A stretch of DNA of 64,000 nucleotides, from the NCBI GenBank assembly GCA_005765155.1, contig VCCP01000004.1, forward strand, positions 3,782,001 to 3,846,000, given 5' to 3'. Both the position numbers and the translations under genes were made by a program. Below, piece after piece: positions 33,659-46,250 of the stretch. How positions within the stretch are numbered: the stretch's first letter is position 1; each line of letters begins with the position of its first letter. Below the pieces are notes generated by a model. That model did not search any database and was not told the origin of the DNA. It saw only the letters and a list, made by a program, of their open reading frames with translations. The stretch is from Zelopaecilomyces penicillatus (taxonomy: Eukaryota; Ascomycota; Sordariomycetes; Hypocreales; Pseudodiploosporaceae).

Positions 33659-36153
33659 ATGATTCGCTCAACGCTCCTCGCCGCCTCCCTAGCGATGGCA
33701 GGTCTTACGTTCGCCCATTGTCCATATGCTGATACTGGCAGCCTTGCTGGCCGAACTGTTGACAGCTCACGTAGTCACGTCACCGAGTACGAGGTCGATG
33801 ATTCGAATGGTTATATGACCTCAGATGTTGGCGGGCCAATTGAAGACCAGAACAGTCTAAAAGCCGGAGTGCGAGGCCCTACGCTGTTGGAAGACTTCAT
33901 CTTCCGACAGAAGATTACTCACTTTGATCACGAGCGGGTGCGTATTTCACATTCTAGATATAGGCTGTAACGGATGCAGCTGCGGATGTAGTTGACAAGA
34001 CATGATCTATCAAGGTGCCCGAGAGAGCAGTTCACGCCCGTGGTGCCGGCGCATACGGCACCTTTACCAGCTATAACGACTTCAGCAACATTACAGCTGC
34101 CTCTTTTCTCAGTGCCAAGGGCAAGACGACATCTACTTTTGTTCGGTTTTCTACTGTGGCCGGCTCGCGTGGAAGCGCAGATACAGCTCGAGATGTACAC
34201 GGTTTTGCGACCAGATTGTATGTCTGAGTTCATTACAATTCATAGAGAAAACGTGGGTTGGTCTTAATCAATACTGATACTGTTGTAGTTACACTGACGA
34301 AGGAAACTTTGATATTGTTGGGAACAACATCCCAGTATTCTTTATTCAGGATGCCATTCAATTCCCAGACCTCATCCACTCCGTCAAGCCACGCTCCGAC
34401 AACGAGATTCCCCAGGCGGCGACTGCCCACGACTCGGCCTGGGACTTCTTTTCACAACAGACATCGACCCTTCACACTCTGTTCTGGGCCATGGCTGGAT
34501 ATGGAATCCCCAGGAGCTTTAGACATATGGTGAGTAGGCTTATACACTAACAGATAGAAACACGAAATTCGCTTAGGGGTGTCATGCTAACGCGGCCAAC
34601 AGGATGGGTTTGGTGTTCACACTTTCCGACTCATCACCGATGACGGCTCTTCCAAGTTTGTTAAATGGCATTTCAAGACCAAGCAGGGCAAGGCTAGCTT
34701 GGTTTGGGACGAAGCCCAACATATCGCAGGCAAAAACGGCGACTATCACCGTCAGGATCTCTACGACGCCATCGCCTCTGGAAACTTTCCTGAGTGGGAA
34801 CTCAATGCTCAAATCATTGACGAAGACAAGGCCTTGGCTTTTGGTTTCGACCTTTTGGACCCCACCAAAATCATCCCTGAAGAGCTCGCCCCTCTTCAGC
34901 CCCTTGGTGTTCTCAGACTCGATGCCAACCCAAGTAACTACTTTGCCGAAACAGAACAGATCATGGTATGCTTCTGAAAGCCCCCGTGCAGGTGATGGTT
35001 GCAGTCCTAACTTACCATGTACCGATCAGTTTCAGCCAGGCCATATCGTGCGTGGGATTGACTTCACCGACGACCCTCTGCTACAGGGCCGCATCTTCTC
35101 CTATCTCGATACCCAAATCAACCGCCACGGAGGTCCCAACTTTGAGCAGCTTCCTATCAACCGCCCTATTGTCCCTATTCACAATAACAACCGAGATGGT
35201 GCTGGCCAGAATCTGATTCACAAGAACACTGCTCCTTGTAAGTCTCATACTCGGGAATTATATGTTTGGACATAGAGAGTGTCTACTCCTTACTAACATA
35301 TCAATTAGATACCCCAAACACTCTCAACAAAGGATACCCTGCCCAGGCAAACCAGACTCAAGGCAGAGGATTTTTTACTGCACCTGGTCGCAAGGTGGCC
35401 GGCCCCTTGGTTCGAGAACGCTCTCCAACGTTTGATGATCACTGGAGTCAACCTCGGCTATTTTTTAACTCCATCAAGCCTGTCGAGCAGCAATTTCTCA
35501 TCGATGCCATTCGTTTTGAGACGGCCCATCTCCATCCTGATGTGCAGAAGAATGTTCTCACGCAGCTGAACAAGATCAGCCACGACATCGCGGTTCGTGT
35601 CGGCGAGGTGCTTGGCCTCGAGGCTCCAGCAGCTGATTCTACCTACTACCATAACAACACAACCATTGGCCTATCCATCTTCGGGGAGAAGCTGCCCACC
35701 ATTGCCACTTTCCGAGTCGGCGTTCTTGCCTCAATCAAGTCCCAGGGCTCGCTCGTCCAAGGCCAGGCTATCAAAGAAGAGTTTGTCAAGGACAGGGTCT
35801 CTGTCATTATCGTTGGTGAGACTCTTGGTGCAGGCTTTGACATGACCTACTCGGCCGCCGAAGCTATTGGGTTTGACGGCATCATCGTTGCGGATGGCGC
35901 CAGCGCTCTCTTTGACAACAAAATGAGGTCGTCGTTGTACCCTCCCGGCCGGCCGACACAAATTGTCACTGATGGCTACAATTGGGGAAAGCCACTCGGT
36001 TTCCTTGGAGATGCTACTGCTGCCCTCAAGGCAGCCAGTGCTAGCAAGGGACCTGGTGTGTATGAGGCAAAGGATGTCCAAGCCATTGTAACGAGTTTAA
36101 GGGACGGCCTTGCTGAGTTTAAGTTCACTGACCGGTTTGCCCTGGATAAGTAA
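33659..36153 (+). CDS. Secreted large-subunit catalase
   Basis: The enzyme converts hydrogen peroxide to water and oxygen. Six exons (33659..33937, 34015..34217, 34289..34529, 34603..34965, 35030..35237, 35309..36153) give 712 residues, the size of fungal large-subunit catalases. A signal peptide is evident ([19 protein letters not shown]). The haem pocket shows distal His100 in RAVHARGAG, Asn173/174 in [10 protein letters not shown], and the proximal haem ligand Tyr387 in RIFSYLDTQ. The C-terminal part (about 560-712, [36 protein letters not shown]) is the flavodoxin-like domain that separates large from small catalases. It resembles the hyphal/secreted class (Aspergillus CatB, Neurospora Cat-3) more than the conidial class because of the signal peptide; this split is an inference. 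Junction F161 confirms the second intron. Confidence 0.94.
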
Positions 36154-37638
36154 ACAGGTGGTGTAGGGAGTTTATGCTTTTTATACAGTTTTTCCAAAAA
36201 TTACTAAACCAAACTTCAATTCCTCGTAGTTGAGTGGTCTTCCAAGCTCAAGAATGAATGGCGAGTGCTGTGGGTGCTAGTTTCTGGTATTTATCCACCC
36301 CTAGAATTAAACTAGTATGTTTCCTTGGTTCAAAGGGCTCTGCATTGTATTTCTATCAAATCTATTTGAAGATGATGCTCTGTAACGACTAGGCTCATTA
36401 TGCTAAGGACTCATCATCAGTAGGTTGTGTTGTAGGTTTTCTTGCAACTCCAATGAATTATTTCCGCCATCATCTTTAATGTCATTAAAATGGTTTCTGT
36501 TAGTGGCAAACAGCATCGCAATCCGATCTTACAAGCTGCTTCCTCGCATGAAATATATTGATCTATTTTCTCTCCTGGACCTAACTATATACACTACACT
36601 AAGTATAATACGTCCCGAAGCGGTGGTGTGCTAGACTCACGAGTTCGTGTGTGTGGAATCACTGTTGCTGTATGACGTACATATTTACATTTGTCTCCCC
36701 AACATCATCAGACATGTACGTGTTCGGATTGTTTTCTCTCACTTTACCACATGTAAGAGTTATACAAAGGCAAAAAGTGGGAGGCTAGTGGCTAAAGTAG
36801 AGCTTCAAGGATAAAACAATATAAATAGAACTATAGCATACTACGTACTCGAGTCAATAGCATGTAGTGGAGATACTCGGCGGCGCAACTGAGACCATTC
36901 CCCAGTTAGCAAGGTGAGATCTAATATGGGGTTGTGGATACGATCGAGAACTTGCATATTTGGGGATTTGAATATCCATATTCAATGCATCACAGAATAA
37001 TAATGGGCATGCAACCCCAATATGCACAGCTTTAGGAGGGAAGTGCACTGTGGGGGCAACTAAATACAGCTGGCAGCGCTAAATGCCAGCACAACTGCCA
37101 CTTCCCGTCCGCTTCCAGTTAGGCGCTAAAGCGGAAACCCGCCGCTGTGCCGTGACACCTGACTGCTAGAGTGACGTCCTCGAACGAAAGGTCACCTCCA
37201 ACATCCACGCATCACGGGCTGATTTCGAATCACGCGCCGAGCCCCCCCCACCCCTGGCCAAAACGGTCTCAGCGAATCTTCAACCACCAGCCCCGATTGC
37301 TGCCTACTCAGATCCACATGGAGTAATCGATTCTCGCCTACGAATTCTGGACCGCCCCTCCCAACTGTACACAACCGGGGACAAACTCCGACAACGGCTG
37401 TGACTGGAACATTCACTTCACCCGAGCTATCCAAGCTTTGTATAGCTGTTTTTGTCACCACCACCGCTCTGTCTGAAATACAGCTTCATTAGACCTGACG
37501 AATCTCAGCTCTGGAAGTTTCTCACCTTACTTCACCCACCAAAGTTCCATGATATAAGGTGGTAGCAGAGGCAGCAAGCGGACGAGACCACAAAGCGCCC
37601 ACAGAGACTGCTATACAGACATATAACGGTGTACGAGA
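36154..37638. other. Intergenic region between catalase and transporter genes
   Basis: This 1.5 kb gap lies between two plus-strand genes. It holds the catalase 3' end and the transporter promoter, the latter from about 37050. The middle (36300-36900) is AT-rich. No gene is seen. Confidence 0.45.
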
Positions 37639-39077
37639 ATGGATCGCGCGCGGAGACTTGTGGCTCGGAGGTCATCGTTTGGGTCGGAATATGAACCGTT
37701 GACGGGCCCTGAAGAGCCATCTGGCCTCGAAGACTCGGCGTTTCTCGATAGTCAGGATGAGGTGCCTTTCTCTTGGGTCGAATATGGAATCTTTGGGTTC
37801 CTCGGAATGGCTATGCTCTGGGCTTGGTATGTTGCACCGTTCCCATTCCCGACATCTTCCCCATTTTCAAGACTAACACAATCTTGTTCTCCCGCAGGAA
37901 CATGTTCCTAGCCTCTGCTCCATACTTCACCTCCCGATTCACCGGCGATGCTTGGATTGAAGATCACTTCCAATCCACCATTCTTACCGTCTCAACCCTC
38001 ACCAATCTCATCGCCGTCCTCATCCTCTCCAACATCCAGCACACGGCCTCGTACCCGTTCCGCATCAACATCGCCCTCATAATCAACACTGTTGTCTTTG
38101 CGCTCCTAACCGCATCTACCACCACTTTTCTCGATGCCTCGCCCGCTCAGTACCTCGGCTTCGTGCTCGTCATGGTCGCTTGCGCCTCTTCGGCCACAGG
38201 ATTGTTGCAGAATGGCGCGTATGCTTTTGCCGCTGGGTTCGGCCGGCCGGAGTATATGCAGGCTCTTATGGCGGGCCAGGGATTCGCTGGCGTTTTGCCC
38301 GCTATCGCACAGGTTCTCACGGTGCTGCTATTTCCCCCTGGTGGGGAATCTGCTACAGGCGGCCCCGCCACAGAGGGCAAGACTTCGGCATTCATATATT
38401 TCTTTGCCGCCGTTGGCATCTCCGTCATTACTCTCGTTGCTATTATGCCCCTGATCAAGAGACACAATCGCATTATTGAGGCCCGCATGGCTGAGCACCT
38501 AGCGGAGTCCATAACTAGCATCGAGGAAGCCGAACGTGCCGCTCGCAAGGTAGTCTCTTTGCTGCATCTCTTCAAGAAGCTCCATTGGCTCGCAATTGGT
38601 ATTGCTGTCACATTTGCCGCAACGATGTTCTTCCCCGTCTTCACCGCTAAAATCCTCTCTGTCAAGACAGATGCCGGTATTGTCTACACACCTGCTGTCT
38701 TCATCCCCATCGGCTTCCTATTTTGGAACCTCGGCGACCTCGGCGGCAGAATGGCCAGTATTCTTCCCTTTTCCCTAAAGGACCGGCCATTTGTACTGTT
38801 TTGTCTCTCTGTCGCACGAATTGGCCTCCTGCCGCTCTATCTGCTGTGCAACATTGGCGGACGAGGAGCCATTGTATCGAGTGACTTCTTTTACCTCTTC
38901 GTCGTCCAGATTGCCTTTGGCGTGACAAATGGGTGGCTAGGGTCTAGTTTCATGATGGCGGCGGGTGATTGGGTTGATGAGGGAGAGCGCGAGGCCACAG
39001 GTGGCTTCATGGGCTTGTGCCTGGTTGCTGGCTTGGCCTTAGGTAGTTTACTGAGTTTTACGATATCTGGGATATAG
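37639..39077 (+). CDS. Equilibrative nucleoside transporter (ENT family, Fun26-like)
   Basis: ENT proteins move nucleosides down their gradient; the yeast member Fun26 sits in the vacuolar membrane. Two exons (37639..37826, 37898..39077) give 455 residues. The first exon is a hydrophilic, acidic N-terminus leading into WVEYGIFGFLGMAMLWAWNM; a joined codon gives the Trp at the splice site. About eleven hydrophobic segments follow, with a charged cytoplasmic loop after the sixth (about residues 235-265, KRHNRIIEARMAEHLAESI). Other ENT signatures are the GLLQNGAYAFAAGFGRPEYMQALMAGQG stretch and the end block FGVTNGWLGS. An acidic N-terminus with a possible dileucine-type element fits vacuolar sorting, but this is not certain. 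It supplies nucleosides and could work with the thymine pair at 16-19 kb, though they are not adjacent. Confidence 0.88.
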
Positions 39078-39454
39078 ATTGGCATCTTGTACATATAATC
39101 GGCGTTTTCACAATTATCTAACTTTTTTGGATATGTGTGTTTCAGATGGTATCTGTATGCGTATTCTATAAATACCTATGTGCCATGAAAATTGATAATG
39201 CCATGCCAAAATTACCCGCTTGTCCCTTCGCTAATCTCCAACATGATGTCAACCAAGCCACCCTTATCTACTTCTCATCTTCTGTATACTTTGATGAGTA
39301 AACAAGTCTTTTATCACATAACCTCTGAAAAGCCGTCAACATATTCCAAACCAACAAAAAAAAAAGAAAAAAAAACAATTATGGCCCTTAAGTAAGGTAA
39401 AAAATGGCAGAATAACACGAATTGTTTACAACGGAGCTCCTTGACGATGCGGCT
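39078..39454. other. Convergent intergenic region, AT-rich
   Basis: This is 377 bases between the ends of the transporter and IPK1 genes. It contains an A-rich tract at about 39353-39378. No gene. Confidence 0.5.
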
Positions 39455-41368
39455 CTAGTTAGGATTGCTCCTTAGTGGGTTATACACATTACTTAGTGGT
39501 GTACCCTCTGGCTCTTTCTTAAATCTTTGTAACCCGTCCATCAAAGTCTCAACATCTGTTGTATGGGTATAATAGTTGTTTCTCTTGGCGGGATTCACCT
39601 CCTCTAGAAGCAGGATATCAGGCTTGCCATTGCGCTTGCCCGAAACACACTCGAGGAGACAACGAGTTGGGGGGTGATAGTAAACGTTATTACAAAGGAT
39701 CCATTCAGCAGTGTAAAATCCGCCATTGATGAGATCTGCCTCGGTGCCGCGCCAATGGCCAATCTTGACCTTTGGGTCTTTCCAGTCAAAGTCACCAAGG
39801 CGAATCTTAACAGGGGCACTATGGTCGGCAGGTATCTGAGCAAAACATGTACAGTCGCGAAGCGTCATCGCGAGGGCGAAGAATGGGTCGGTGGGAGAGG
39901 CTGTGAGGGGGCCTGCAAGGTCTAGACGGTCCTGTTGAGCCTTGAGCTCATGAATGGCATCGTGATTCGCGATTCCATCTAGGACTTTTTCGTAGTAACG
40001 GTGCGCTGGATGAGTGGCCAGTTGGGGTGCTATGCGGAAGGGTGACGCAACCTGGCTTGGGGCGTTTCTGTTCCCCAGAGCGAGAGGGCAGGGTTTCTTT
40101 TCCGGACATGGTTTCCTGGTCGCGGGGCTCTGCACCATGTTGCAAAGCTCCATGGCGCATTGCCTGCACCGGATGGCGTTGCTGGGGGCGCTTGGCGACT
40201 GCGACAGCCACTTAGGCTTGAATTCAACCAGAACACATTGGTCCGGGTCTAGAAGACGATGTAGTAGTTAGCAGGGTGTTGTCGAAGGGGGAGAGAAGAG
40301 GGAAGTAAGAAGGCAGCAAGGGCCAAGACCAGGACCAGCAGAAATGGATGGAGTGTATCTCACCTTCAGGTCGCATGTCCTCCACAAGGAAACCCCAGTC
40401 CGCCTGGCCGACAAACGTGCCTCTGAACTTGGCTTTCCGGGTGTGATCAATCTCTCGTAACAGGGCGTTTAGCTTGTCTATAATGCCGCCGTTGTGTAGG
40501 ATGACTAGCTCCTGGCGCACAGCATGTTTGCCTAACACCGGCTCAATGGCTGTATGATAGAACTTTTGTTGCAAAAGGTAATTGAAGGTCGGGGCGTGCC
40601 CGAGAGCCGGCACTTTGGCAACTCTTAAAAGTACACCTGTGAGATGGGCAAAAAAGAAGAGTTTGTTAGCAGCCGAGCCATGGTGTAAGGGGAGAATACG
40701 CCGAGCAAACAAGGTATGGAGTGACAAAAGTAATATTCCATAGACAGAATATACATGTGTATCAATCAAAGCCTTTCGGTCCTCCTCCTCCACATAAAAA
40801 AAAGGACACAAAAACATATGAAGAAATTGACTGATAACATACCTTGGAACTTGGAAGACACCCGTTGAGAGAGGTGAGGCGGCACCTGAATCTCAAAGAC
40901 GGCGTTGGCGGCGCCCTCACCCACCAGCCTGACGGGTTTAGTGCCTCTCGGGAGTCTGCTGATCGGCCGATGCGGCTGGTGCTGGGGCCTCTGGAGCTGC
41001 TGGTGCCGCCTCTGGTGGTACATGGTGGCTCGGCCATCGCAAGGGCGGCTGCGCGCGCTGGCAGCGTGAGCGGCATCGCAGTTGGGGCTGCTGCTGAAAC
41101 TGGAACTCATGGCGCGGAGGATGACCATGTCGTCGGCAGCGATCCACGAGTAATCTTCGTCGTCGGTGTGATGGTCGTTGGCCTCGTCTTGCGAGTCACC
41201 GGCCAGCGAGCCGGGGATCGAGACCGAGTCGCGACTTGTCCGGACGGACGAACAGTCGTCATCAAACAAGTCTTCGGCGACGGACGAGCCTTGATTGGAA
41301 GCAGAGTCATCGCCAGGATGGGCACCGTGGGCGAGCAAGGGTGGTGGCAGCAACGGCTGGATCGCCAT
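39455..41368 (-). CDS. IPK1: Inositol-pentakisphosphate 2-kinase (Ipk1)
   Basis: Ipk1 phosphorylates inositol pentakisphosphate at the 2-position to make phytate (InsP6). Minus-strand exons are 41368..40843, 40636..40364 and 40248..39455, giving 530 residues. The N-terminal 140 residues are acidic and low-complexity. The kinase begins at the nucleotide loop VGEGAANAVFEI (near 149). Then come LVEFKPKWLSQSPSAP (about 273-288) and the paired cysteines IRCRQC (294, 297), which are characteristic of Ipk1. LGDFDWKD (about 419) is the metal/catalytic loop. The start is uncertain: ATG at 41368 (MAIQPLL) is used, but an in-frame ATG at 41470 would add 34 residues; conservation cannot decide, since this part varies. 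Both introns are short and in phase. Confidence 0.88.
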
Positions 41369-41802
41369 GATTGGAGCCTCCAGAGCCTGGCTGCAGGTTG
41401 CTGCAAGGCACTTTTTCGGGGCGAGGGGAACGCAAAGCCGGGATGCAGGCTGGAGGCGGCCAGGGAACACAAAAAGGCGCGCCAGAGACTGGAGAAAAAA
41501 CTAAAGAAAAAAAAAACGATAACCGGCACGTTGGCAAAAACCGGCGAGTGATGATGGCGCCGTCCAAAAGAGGGACGATTGATATCAGGAATTGCTGTCG
41601 CCCAAGTGGTTCAAGGTGAGGCTGTGAGACAGGGCCACACGAGGCGACTGAACAGCGCTGCCTCGCGGACTTGACGATGCGACTGGTGCTGTCTTGCGCT
41701 ATCTGCGTTATATCAGGCAGGTTGAACCGGAGTTCGGGGCCTGGTGGGCATCCATCGGGAGGTTGAACATGCGCCGGTTGTATCCTGGAGGTACCTCTGT
41801 GC

Positions 41803-41840
41803 GATGTGAGATGTACGATGTGAGATGTCAGATACGATGT
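41803..41840. repeat. Degenerate tandem repeat of GATGTGAGATGT
   Basis: CGATGTGAGATGTA is followed by CGATGTGAGATGTCA and then a broken GATACGATGT copy. It lies in the IPK1 upstream region. Confidence 0.6.
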
Positions 41841-42083
41841 AACGTGGGGATGGTGAAGGACGATTTAGAGTTGGGCGGGAGGCTGTGGAGAAGGCGAGAA
41901 GGAGGAGTATCGGCAAATGGAGAGCTGGCGGGGAGAGAGGGTCTGGGGAAACAGAGGTGGGATGGAGAATGGAGAATGGGAAATGGAGGAGACAGAAATG
42001 GAAGAGGAGAGAGGCAGAGAGGAGAAAGACGAGATGGGCGAGAGGCGAGAAAGTGGATTGGGATTATGCAAAAGGTTAGACGG

Positions 42084-42120
42084 ATGGTGGTGGTGGTGGT
42101 GGTGGTGGTAGTAGTAGTGG
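42084..42120. repeat. GGT/GTA trinucleotide microsatellite
   Basis: About nine TGG units turn into TAG units, then fade into related repeats to about 42155. The minus strand reads CCA/CTA repeats. Confidence 0.8.
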
Positions 42121-42432
42121 AAGTGGTTGTAGCAACAGTAGTAGTTGTAGTGTAGTGAGGTGTAGTTGGGAGGTGAGTGATGGAGTTGGTTGCGACAACG
42201 GGCTGGCAGAACAGAAAGGCAGACAAGACAGGAGGCTGTAGAGCCTAGACGGCCGAGATCGCGTACCGAGCAGTTATCAGGAGGCAAGAATAGGTCATCT
42301 AAGAGGAGAGGCCAGGCATTTTGCCCCCATTTTGCTTGCTTTGCCTCGCGCCGGGCTACTACGAATCACAAAACCTTCAAACCCAGAAGAGGGGGGCGCC
42401 GACGAGGAGCACTGCCGTGGCAGTGACAGCAG

Positions 42433-42450
42433 CCTCTCTCTCTCTCTCTC
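42433..42450. repeat. CT dinucleotide run
   Basis: About nine CT units, inside a wider pyrimidine-rich stretch that extends to about 42600. Confidence 0.75.
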
Positions 42451-43945
42451 TTGAGTCTGGGCCCATTATAATTCTATCTTCCCCTCAGTCTCCAACTGTT
42501 GTCTCTCTTTCTGTTGCTGTCTCTGCTGCTTGTCTCTCGATCTCCTCTCCTCTTCCCCCCTTTTCCCCTTCTTCCCTACTAATTACCACCACTGCTACTT
42601 CCGATAAGCTCAACGGCTGTCTGGGTTGGGTACAAGGCAAGTGTCAGGCCGTCCCCGATCTTCACCTTGCATCGTGGAGGCCGTTCTGGCAACGGGGGTG
42701 CCTCCACTATTTGTACTCTGTGCGATCCAATACCGAAACGGTGCTGGGCGCGCGCAGGGTTGGGTGGTTGGATGGTTGGGTGTGTGCGAAGGGGGGGAGT
42801 GGAGTGGGAGGAAACCAGGAAGAGCTTCTGGTTGGTGAGACGAGATTCGGAATACGGTAGAGGTCGTCAGAGACAGCATGCATCCAGCTCAATGGGGCCA
42901 TGGAGATGGGGGGGGGGTTGTTGAAGATGGAAGAGAGCAGAAGAAGGAGGTTCTCATTCGGTGGTTGGCAGGATGCAATTCGTCCCCTTGCCCATGATGC
43001 CCCTACCTTATCCATCCAAACCAAGTATGATTAGACTATTACACGTGATGAACATCTGGTCAGTACGGAGTCAGTACAATAGTTAGAATGTATACCAGGC
43101 TTTTGCTGCCCATCAAAAGAGCACACAACCCGTCCTCGCATAGGTAGGTGAGAAATCTAATGATACAAATAAATGGGCCATGATGACGTTGATGACGTGT
43201 GGCAACACACAGCCTTTGAAAGGTATTATTCTTAACAGCTATTCCGCTATTCCAAGACCACTAATCTACCTGGAGGCAATTGTCGCGACCTACAAATTAC
43301 ATTATTGATCCATCCATCATCCCATCATGGATATCAAACAATCAATATTAATTGCTTTCATCTCTCCACCCAGGCCATTAAATAGCATGACCCGACCACT
43401 TGGGGGCTGTGGAACAACTTTGGGCTAGATGGGCCTAGCGGATCGATCAAACGAATCCCCCATGCCCAGCCATTTATTACTCCGCTGCACGCTGATATCA
43501 GATGGGAGCTGAACCCTACACCTACTGTATCTAACATCTTGGCACGGAGGGGCTCATCGGCCGTCGAGTCCGTCATGCATCCGTCCGTCCGTCTGTCTCT
43601 TGGGGACGGTGATTTATGATGGGCGGTTCAAGGGCGTTTTTGAATGCACAACATCTCTCTAAAGTGTTTGTGCTACTGCAGCGCAGTGGATTGCATACCC
43701 TTAATACCGCACTAATTAGCAGTTTGAACTACGTGGTTGGGAACTTGGGAACCCTACTGGCATCCATGCTTCCTACAGCAGACGTCTGATACCTACAAGT
43801 GGATCACCGGTACACGTCACTCCAATCCATTGGCCGGCTCTATCCAGGTATCAGCCCTTCCAGCCCATGTACATCCCGTAATATCTGCTGCATGCACGAT
43901 TGAGGTTGTAAAAAGTCCTGATCAGGCATGGCCTCATTGCCTCAG

Positions 43946-43985
43946 TCCTCAAAGGCGGTCAAGGCTCCTCAAAGGCGGTCAAGGA
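43946..43985. repeat. 20-base perfect tandem duplication
   Basis: TCCTCAAAGGCGGTCAAGGC is followed at once by a second copy that differs only in its last base. It is in the gene-poor region. Confidence 0.85.
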
Positions 43986-44113
43986 CTTCTTCAGGCGGCT
44001 GGGTGGCATTGGCGGCATCCATAATAAACCCCATAACTCCATTGCCAGCTGTCCGACTCCTCCCTCGGCCTTTTAAAACAACACGACTCCGCGTCGTCGT
44101 CTTCGTGTTAAAA

Positions 44114-44144
44114 GCTGGCTGGCTGGGCTGGGCTGGGCTGGCTG
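44114..44144. repeat. GGCTG tandem repeat
   Basis: About seven GCTG/GGCTG units in a row. No coding role is evident. Confidence 0.7.
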
Positions 44145-45497
44145 AGTCTTGAAACGGCAACCCCGACGCAACGGCACCACTGTGCTTCTCTACTCATAAA
44201 CTTCATTCATCTGCATACAGAACCGCCCTTATACTTACACACACTACACAAACTGCAGCTACTCGTTTTGTGTAACCACATTTTCCCATGTGCAACCACC
44301 CCGATTCAATTCCAGAAACATGACGCCCAGCGAATCAAGCCGCACCCTCCGGCCGACCTGTCACCAAAACGAGCTACTCGACTTATGTGATGAAGGCTGG
44401 TTGTGAGTGTTTGGAGGGGGGGGGGGGCAGAACAGGAGCGGCGGGCATGGCGAAGCACTCACGTTATGGATGCGCCTGCGCCATCATGCAGCTGGCTGAG
44501 AACGTCTTGGATCGCACCGAGTGCAGTCCAATAAAGTGATGTGGTCGGTTGTGCGGCTGCCGATTCTTTCCTTTTGCCGTGTCCAGCAGCATCCTCCCAT
44601 TGTTTTCATCTCACCCGCCCTTCCCCACAGCCATGCGGTATTACGAACGGGCTGCGACGACAGATGAGTGTGGTATGTGTGTAAGTGTGTGCATGCGTGT
44701 GTATGTGTCGACGTCCCAACCGTGCATTGTGCAAGCATTGACAACATGGCCCCGCTGATTATCTTCAAATTCTTATCCCCCATCGTCTTGAAATCCAAGG
44801 ATAAGCAAAACTTTCAACTTTGAAGTGACCAACTTACAAGTTGCTAGATTATCTATCTATCAGAGCGTTGCACCACACTCCCACAGCCATCGAGTGTCAG
44901 CTGACAACACTGGGCGTGTCAACTTGCCCACAACCCCAAGTCAGGAGACGCGACAAAAGGGTCGCGAATGACCTGGGCTGCTACTTTGTGATGGTGTTGC
45001 CATTGAACTGAGGGTAACCAACCGTGTTGCTTTCTGGTCGAGGGCTGCCCAGCCCAGTTTTCAATTGCATCTCATTCCCTCCATGGCTGATTGATTCCCC
45101 TTTTGTGCCTGTTGACGTGCACAGTGTGCAGTCTTGTATTTTAACAGGCTCAAAGCTGGAGAGGATGAGAATACGGGCTCATGAAGGCCGAACTTGAAAA
45201 GATAATTGCATAGCAACTGAAAGTGTTGGATAGAGTTGATGCTGCAACGAAGCTTCAATAAGCTTTTGTGTATTAGGGCCTCGGCACAAACAAACAGCAT
45301 AGGTTGTTGTGCATGCACATTACACAGCCCGACTAGCATAACATGACCAAAAGCCACGATACTGAGACATCTACAGCGTAATATCTCTAGATTATGCATG
45401 CATTCTCGCACCGGGCTGGGGAACAAAGTTTTCACAGGCCCCCTCGCATGGTGGAGCCTGGCGGGTGTCTGGAGCCCAATTGTGCCAGCTCGCACTT

Positions 45498-45554
45498 TAC
45501 ACCGCTTTCTAGGGCAGTGTACACCGCTCGCCAGCGCAGCAACGATACACCGCT
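45498..45554. repeat. Three spaced copies of the 9-mer TACACCGCT
   Basis: Exact copies begin at 45498, 45520 and 45546, with spacings of 22 and 26 bases; a weaker fourth (ATACCGCC) is near 45567. They lie about 700 bases upstream of MDM34 in a GC-rich patch and could be a binding-site cluster or decayed repeat. Confidence 0.55.
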
Positions 45555-46250
45555 CCAGAGCCGTTGATACCGCCACATACCCCCTTGCACAGTGCCCCCG
45601 CCTGCATCTACGCGCGCCTCTACGGGCCTCTACGGCATGTCTCGGGGCACGTGCCCCCTGTGCGCATGTACCTCCGAAGCGCCCCGTACGAAAAAGAGCC
45701 ACACAAAGCAGGTTATCGTGAAAATTTCCTAGCCACCAAGGGCTTGCTAAGGCTCTGCTGCAGCGCTAGTAGGGGAAAGAAACGAACCCACCTGCTTGCT
45801 GGCTGAGCTCCCGAGGTCACAGATGGGAAGCATAACATCATCCTGCCGACCTAACCTACCAACCCTACCTAGGATCTACAACCCCTACCAGTTCGGTCCA
45901 ATGCTCTCTACCACCTAAGCTGCTTCCTATTCTCCGTCTTCATCTCCATTGCATTTCCCATTTCCATCTCCCAGCGCCGCGTTCCATCGTCTGCTTTCTC
46001 TCGCATCTACCTTATCGATACCATATACAGCTTTCCCCGGACGCCTCTTTAACAATCCGTTGTCTCTACATCCCGCCCTGCGCGTCAAATTCATTAAGCC
46101 TCGCCCTATCACCACGACCACCACCCACAACCCACCACGCTACCGATTTGTAACCCAGCTACCACCGATATAATCGACGACTTCCCCTCGGCCCACCGAC
46201 GGCCAATCTTCGTCCTACCCATGGTTGCGAGACTATAACTGCCATTCAAC

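Larger units (their letters stand above)
41369..46250. other. Gene-poor, microsatellite-rich region
   Basis: The 4.9 kb between IPK1 (minus) and MDM34 (plus) must hold both promoters and possibly a long IPK1 leader. Open frames are frequent but arise from biased composition: GGT/AGT, CT and purine-rich stretches between 41.8 and 42.9 kb. The frame at 45061-45702 on the minus strand is long but begins with GTG, has no domain and no early ATG. I recognise no gene here. Separate repeats are listed below. Confidence 0.4.

Noticed and set aside
42321..42860. 179-codon open frame, plus strand
   Set aside because: It crosses CT-repeat and poly-pyrimidine DNA, giving Ser/Leu-rich low-complexity translation without a start context or homology.
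45061..45702. 213-codon open frame on the minus strand in the gene-poor region
   Set aside because: It opens with GTG, has no early ATG, no domain and a composition that follows the GC-rich patch it crosses.
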